From: Rhizobiales bacterium 65-9
GTDB lineage: Bacteria; Pseudomonadota; Alphaproteobacteria; Rhizobiales; Beijerinckiaceae
Reading direction: 5' to 3'
Assembly: GCA_001899525.1 (NCBI GenBank)
Contig: MKVY01000037.1
Span: forward strand, 64,160 to 96,773
Length of the DNA: 32,614 nucleotides
Positions 31,085 to 32,614 of the stretch are shown one piece after another. The notes beneath the pieces were generated by a model. It saw only the letters and a list, made by a program, of their open reading frames with translations, was not told the origin of the DNA and ran no database searches. Position numbers and translations under genes: made by a program. Within the stretch, counting starts at the first letter, position 1. The number at the start of each line of letters is the position of its first letter.

Positions 31085-32614
31085 TCAGCCGTCGAGGCCA
31101 AGCGCCGCGCGCACGCGGCGATCATGGCCGTAGATGTCGTCGCGCGTCTGCAGCTTGCCGTTCTCATCGACGAAGGTCGTGAAATAAACGAGATGGATCG
31201 GGATCGTCTGCTCCATCTTCACGGAGCGCTCGCCGCGGCCGATGAGCGAGCGCACGCGCTCCTCGGTCCAGCCGTTCTCTTTGCCCAGCACGATTTCCGC
31301 GAATTGCAGCGGCTTGTCTACGCGCACGCAGCCGTGACTGAACGCGCGGCGGTCGGAGGCGAACAGATTCCGCGTCGGCGTATCATGCAGATAGACCGCG
31401 TGGCGGTTGGGGAACATGAACTTGATGTTGCCGAGCGCATTGCGTTCGCCGGGCGGTTGGCGGACCGTGATCTGGTTGCCCCGGCGGATGACTTCATAGC
31501 CGCGCCGCTGCGCGTAACCCGGATCGCTCGCAAGCTTCGGCAGGAATTCCTTCTTGAGAATCGAGGGCGGCACGTACCAGGACGGGTTGAGGACAAGAAA
31601 CTGCATTCTGTCGGAGAACACCGGCGTCGGCGTATCGGGCCGACCGACGATGACGCGCACCTCATGCGTCACCTTGCCGTCATCGACGACGCGCATCTCA
31701 TACTCAGGAATATTGACGATGATATGTCGTTCGCCGAGATCGCGCGGCAGCCAGCGCCAGCGCTCCATGTTCGCGACGATGTTCGCTTCAAGGCGCGGAA
31801 CGTTCGGCGCCGACAGCGCGGCGACGGTCCGCGGCGTGAGGGTTCCGTTGGCGCGCAGGCCGCGCTCGCGCTGAAACTCGCTCACAGCGGCGGCCACGGT
31901 CGCGTCATAGGTCGTGTCGCTGAGCGGCGCGAGCTTCAGCCGCTCCCGCAGCAGCGCGACGCGCGAATCGCTCATGCCGACGCGCAGCACGGGACCGTTC
32001 GGAATCGAAACGGACGCGACGGGCTCGGCGTTCGCGCGCAAATCGCGCAGCCGGGCGCGCAGCGCGCGATAGCCGGCGTGCGGCGGATTGAAATCCTGCA
32101 GCGCTTTTCCGGCGTCGGATGCGGCCGACAGAGCGGCCGCGACATTGGCGACGGCCGGAAGATCGAGCGTCGGATCGATCAGGTTCGACAGGCGGCGCGC
32201 GTCGATCCGGCCGCCCCGCGCGTCGCGCGCATAGAGGAAGGCTGACGTCGTGATCTGCAGATCGGCGGCCGCGAGCGCGGCGGCGTCGGACAGCGCGGCG
32301 GGAGGGACCGGATAGGCCGTCGCATCGAGCCCGTCCTCGTCGGCCTCGCCGAGCCGGGCGATGATAGACTGTCCCGCCGGAGCGACGCCTTTGACGTCGA
32401 CCCACAATGGCCGGTTCGCCCGCGCCGCGTAGAAGGCGGCGATCTCATCGCGCATCGCGCGGGTCAGGCGCGGATGCGCCGGCGGCCCCTCCTGCGCCAG
32501 CCGCGCGCCGATCGCCTGCGCGATGTCGGACGGCGTCAGCGCCTCGACCACGACCTGGACGTCAGGCAGATCGGGCGGCGCGATGTCGATGGCGGGCGCG
32601 TTCGCGGCGGCGCG
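31085..32614 (-). CDS. L,D-transpeptidase, YcbB/LdtD-type (5' end beyond window)
   Basis: Periplasmic enzyme that makes 3-3 cross-links in peptidoglycan or attaches proteins to it. The frame is open to the right window edge (upstream residues read RAAANAPAIDIAPPDLP), so the signal peptide and true start are outside. Visible are a scaffold region as in LdtD, a peptidoglycan-binding module (LRVGMSDSRVALLRERLKL...FQRERGLRANGTLTP), and the YkuD catalytic domain with VYLHDTPTRNLF and the active-site motif SHGCVRV, containing the nucleophilic cysteine. At least 510 residues fits the large LdtD type. A Nudix gene follows on the same strand. Confidence 0.92.
   Translation of the reverse strand, partial: RAAANAPAIDIAPPDLPDVQVVVEALTPSDIAQAIGARLAQEGPPAHPRLTRAMRDEIAAFYAARANRPLWVDVKGVAPAGQSIIARLGEADEDGLDATAYPVPPAALSDAAALAAADLQITTSAFLYARDARGGRIDARRLSNLIDPTLDLPAVANVAAALSAASDAGKALQDFNPPHAGYRALRARLRDLRANAEPVASVSIPNGPVLRVGMSDSRVALLRERLKLAPLSDTTYDATVAAAVSEFQRERGLRANGTLTPRTVAALSAPNVPRLEANIVANMERWRWLPRDLGERHIIVNIPEYEMRVVDDGKVTHEVRVIVGRPDTPTPVFSDRMQFLVLNPSWYVPPSILKKEFLPKLASDPGYAQRRGYEVIRRGNQITVRQPPGERNALGNIKFMFPNRHAVYLHDTPTRNLFASDRRAFSHGCVRVDKPLQFAEIVLGKENGWTEERVRSLIGRGERSVKMEQTIPIHLVYFTTFVDENGKLQTRDDIYGHDRRVRAALGLDG

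Overview
The window looks like chromosomal DNA of an alphaproteobacterium, most likely of the order Hyphomicrobiales (Rhizobiales), for example from a Beijerinckiaceae/Methylobacteriaceae-like lineage. The basis is the high G+C content, a separate three-gene cytochrome bc1 operon near trmL and hemF, the DUF1285 / CoA-pyrophosphatase / DUF6111 / CCA-transferase cluster divergent from a MoxR operon, and a small inverted-repeat element of a kind I remember from this order. The genus cannot be fixed from the sequence alone. The region is almost fully coding, with no intergenic gap above about 240 bp. I saw no tRNA, rRNA, CRISPR array, transposase or phage gene.

Layout. (1) 1-5311, plus strand: the end of an acyl-CoA synthetase-like adenylating enzyme, a creatininase-family amidohydrolase, and an ABC importer of the spermidine/putrescine type (ATPase, Tat-exported binding protein, and one polypeptide carrying both permease halves). 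These probably form one catabolic/uptake operon, closed by a GCAA-loop hairpin. (2) 5370-6119: a perfect FNR/FixK-type box in front of a 60-residue membrane protein, whose 3' end overlaps a convergent gamma-carbonic-anhydrase-like gene. (3) 6171-8921, minus strand: petABC (Rieske protein, cytochrome b, cytochrome c1) with a good terminator. (4) 9117-13498: a MATE exporter, an FtsI-like penicillin-binding protein away from any cell-division cluster, a YCII protein and an SRPBCC protein. (5) 13527-17515: an ABC exporter, trmL, an unrecognised helical protein and hemF. (6) 17545-17649: a MITE/REP-like element upstream of a small YodC-like protein. (7) 17951-21203, minus strand: DUF1285, CoA-pyrophosphatase-type Nudix, DUF6111, CCA tRNA nucleotidyltransferase and a small unknown protein, the first three joined by 4-base stop/start overlaps. 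(8) 21365-28274, plus strand: a MoxR ATPase operon with DUF58, DUF4159/BatA-like and vWA/GATase-like membrane proteins. (9) 28279-32614: a beta-carbonic anhydrase, a GNAT acetyltransferase, a DapA-superfamily enzyme, a Nudix hydrolase and an L,D-transpeptidase that runs off the right edge.

How the parts may work together. petABC and hemF serve aerobic respiration and heme synthesis, and the FNR/FixK box suggests the small membrane protein belongs to the low-oxygen response. The MoxR operon is the largest unit of unknown function: it has the composition of an ATPase plus vWA-protein chaperone/maturation system in the inner membrane. The observations most worth following are the FNR-box small membrane protein, the MoxR/DUF58/DUF4159 operon, the ligase-creatininase-importer cassette with its fused permease, and the isolated FtsI-like protein.
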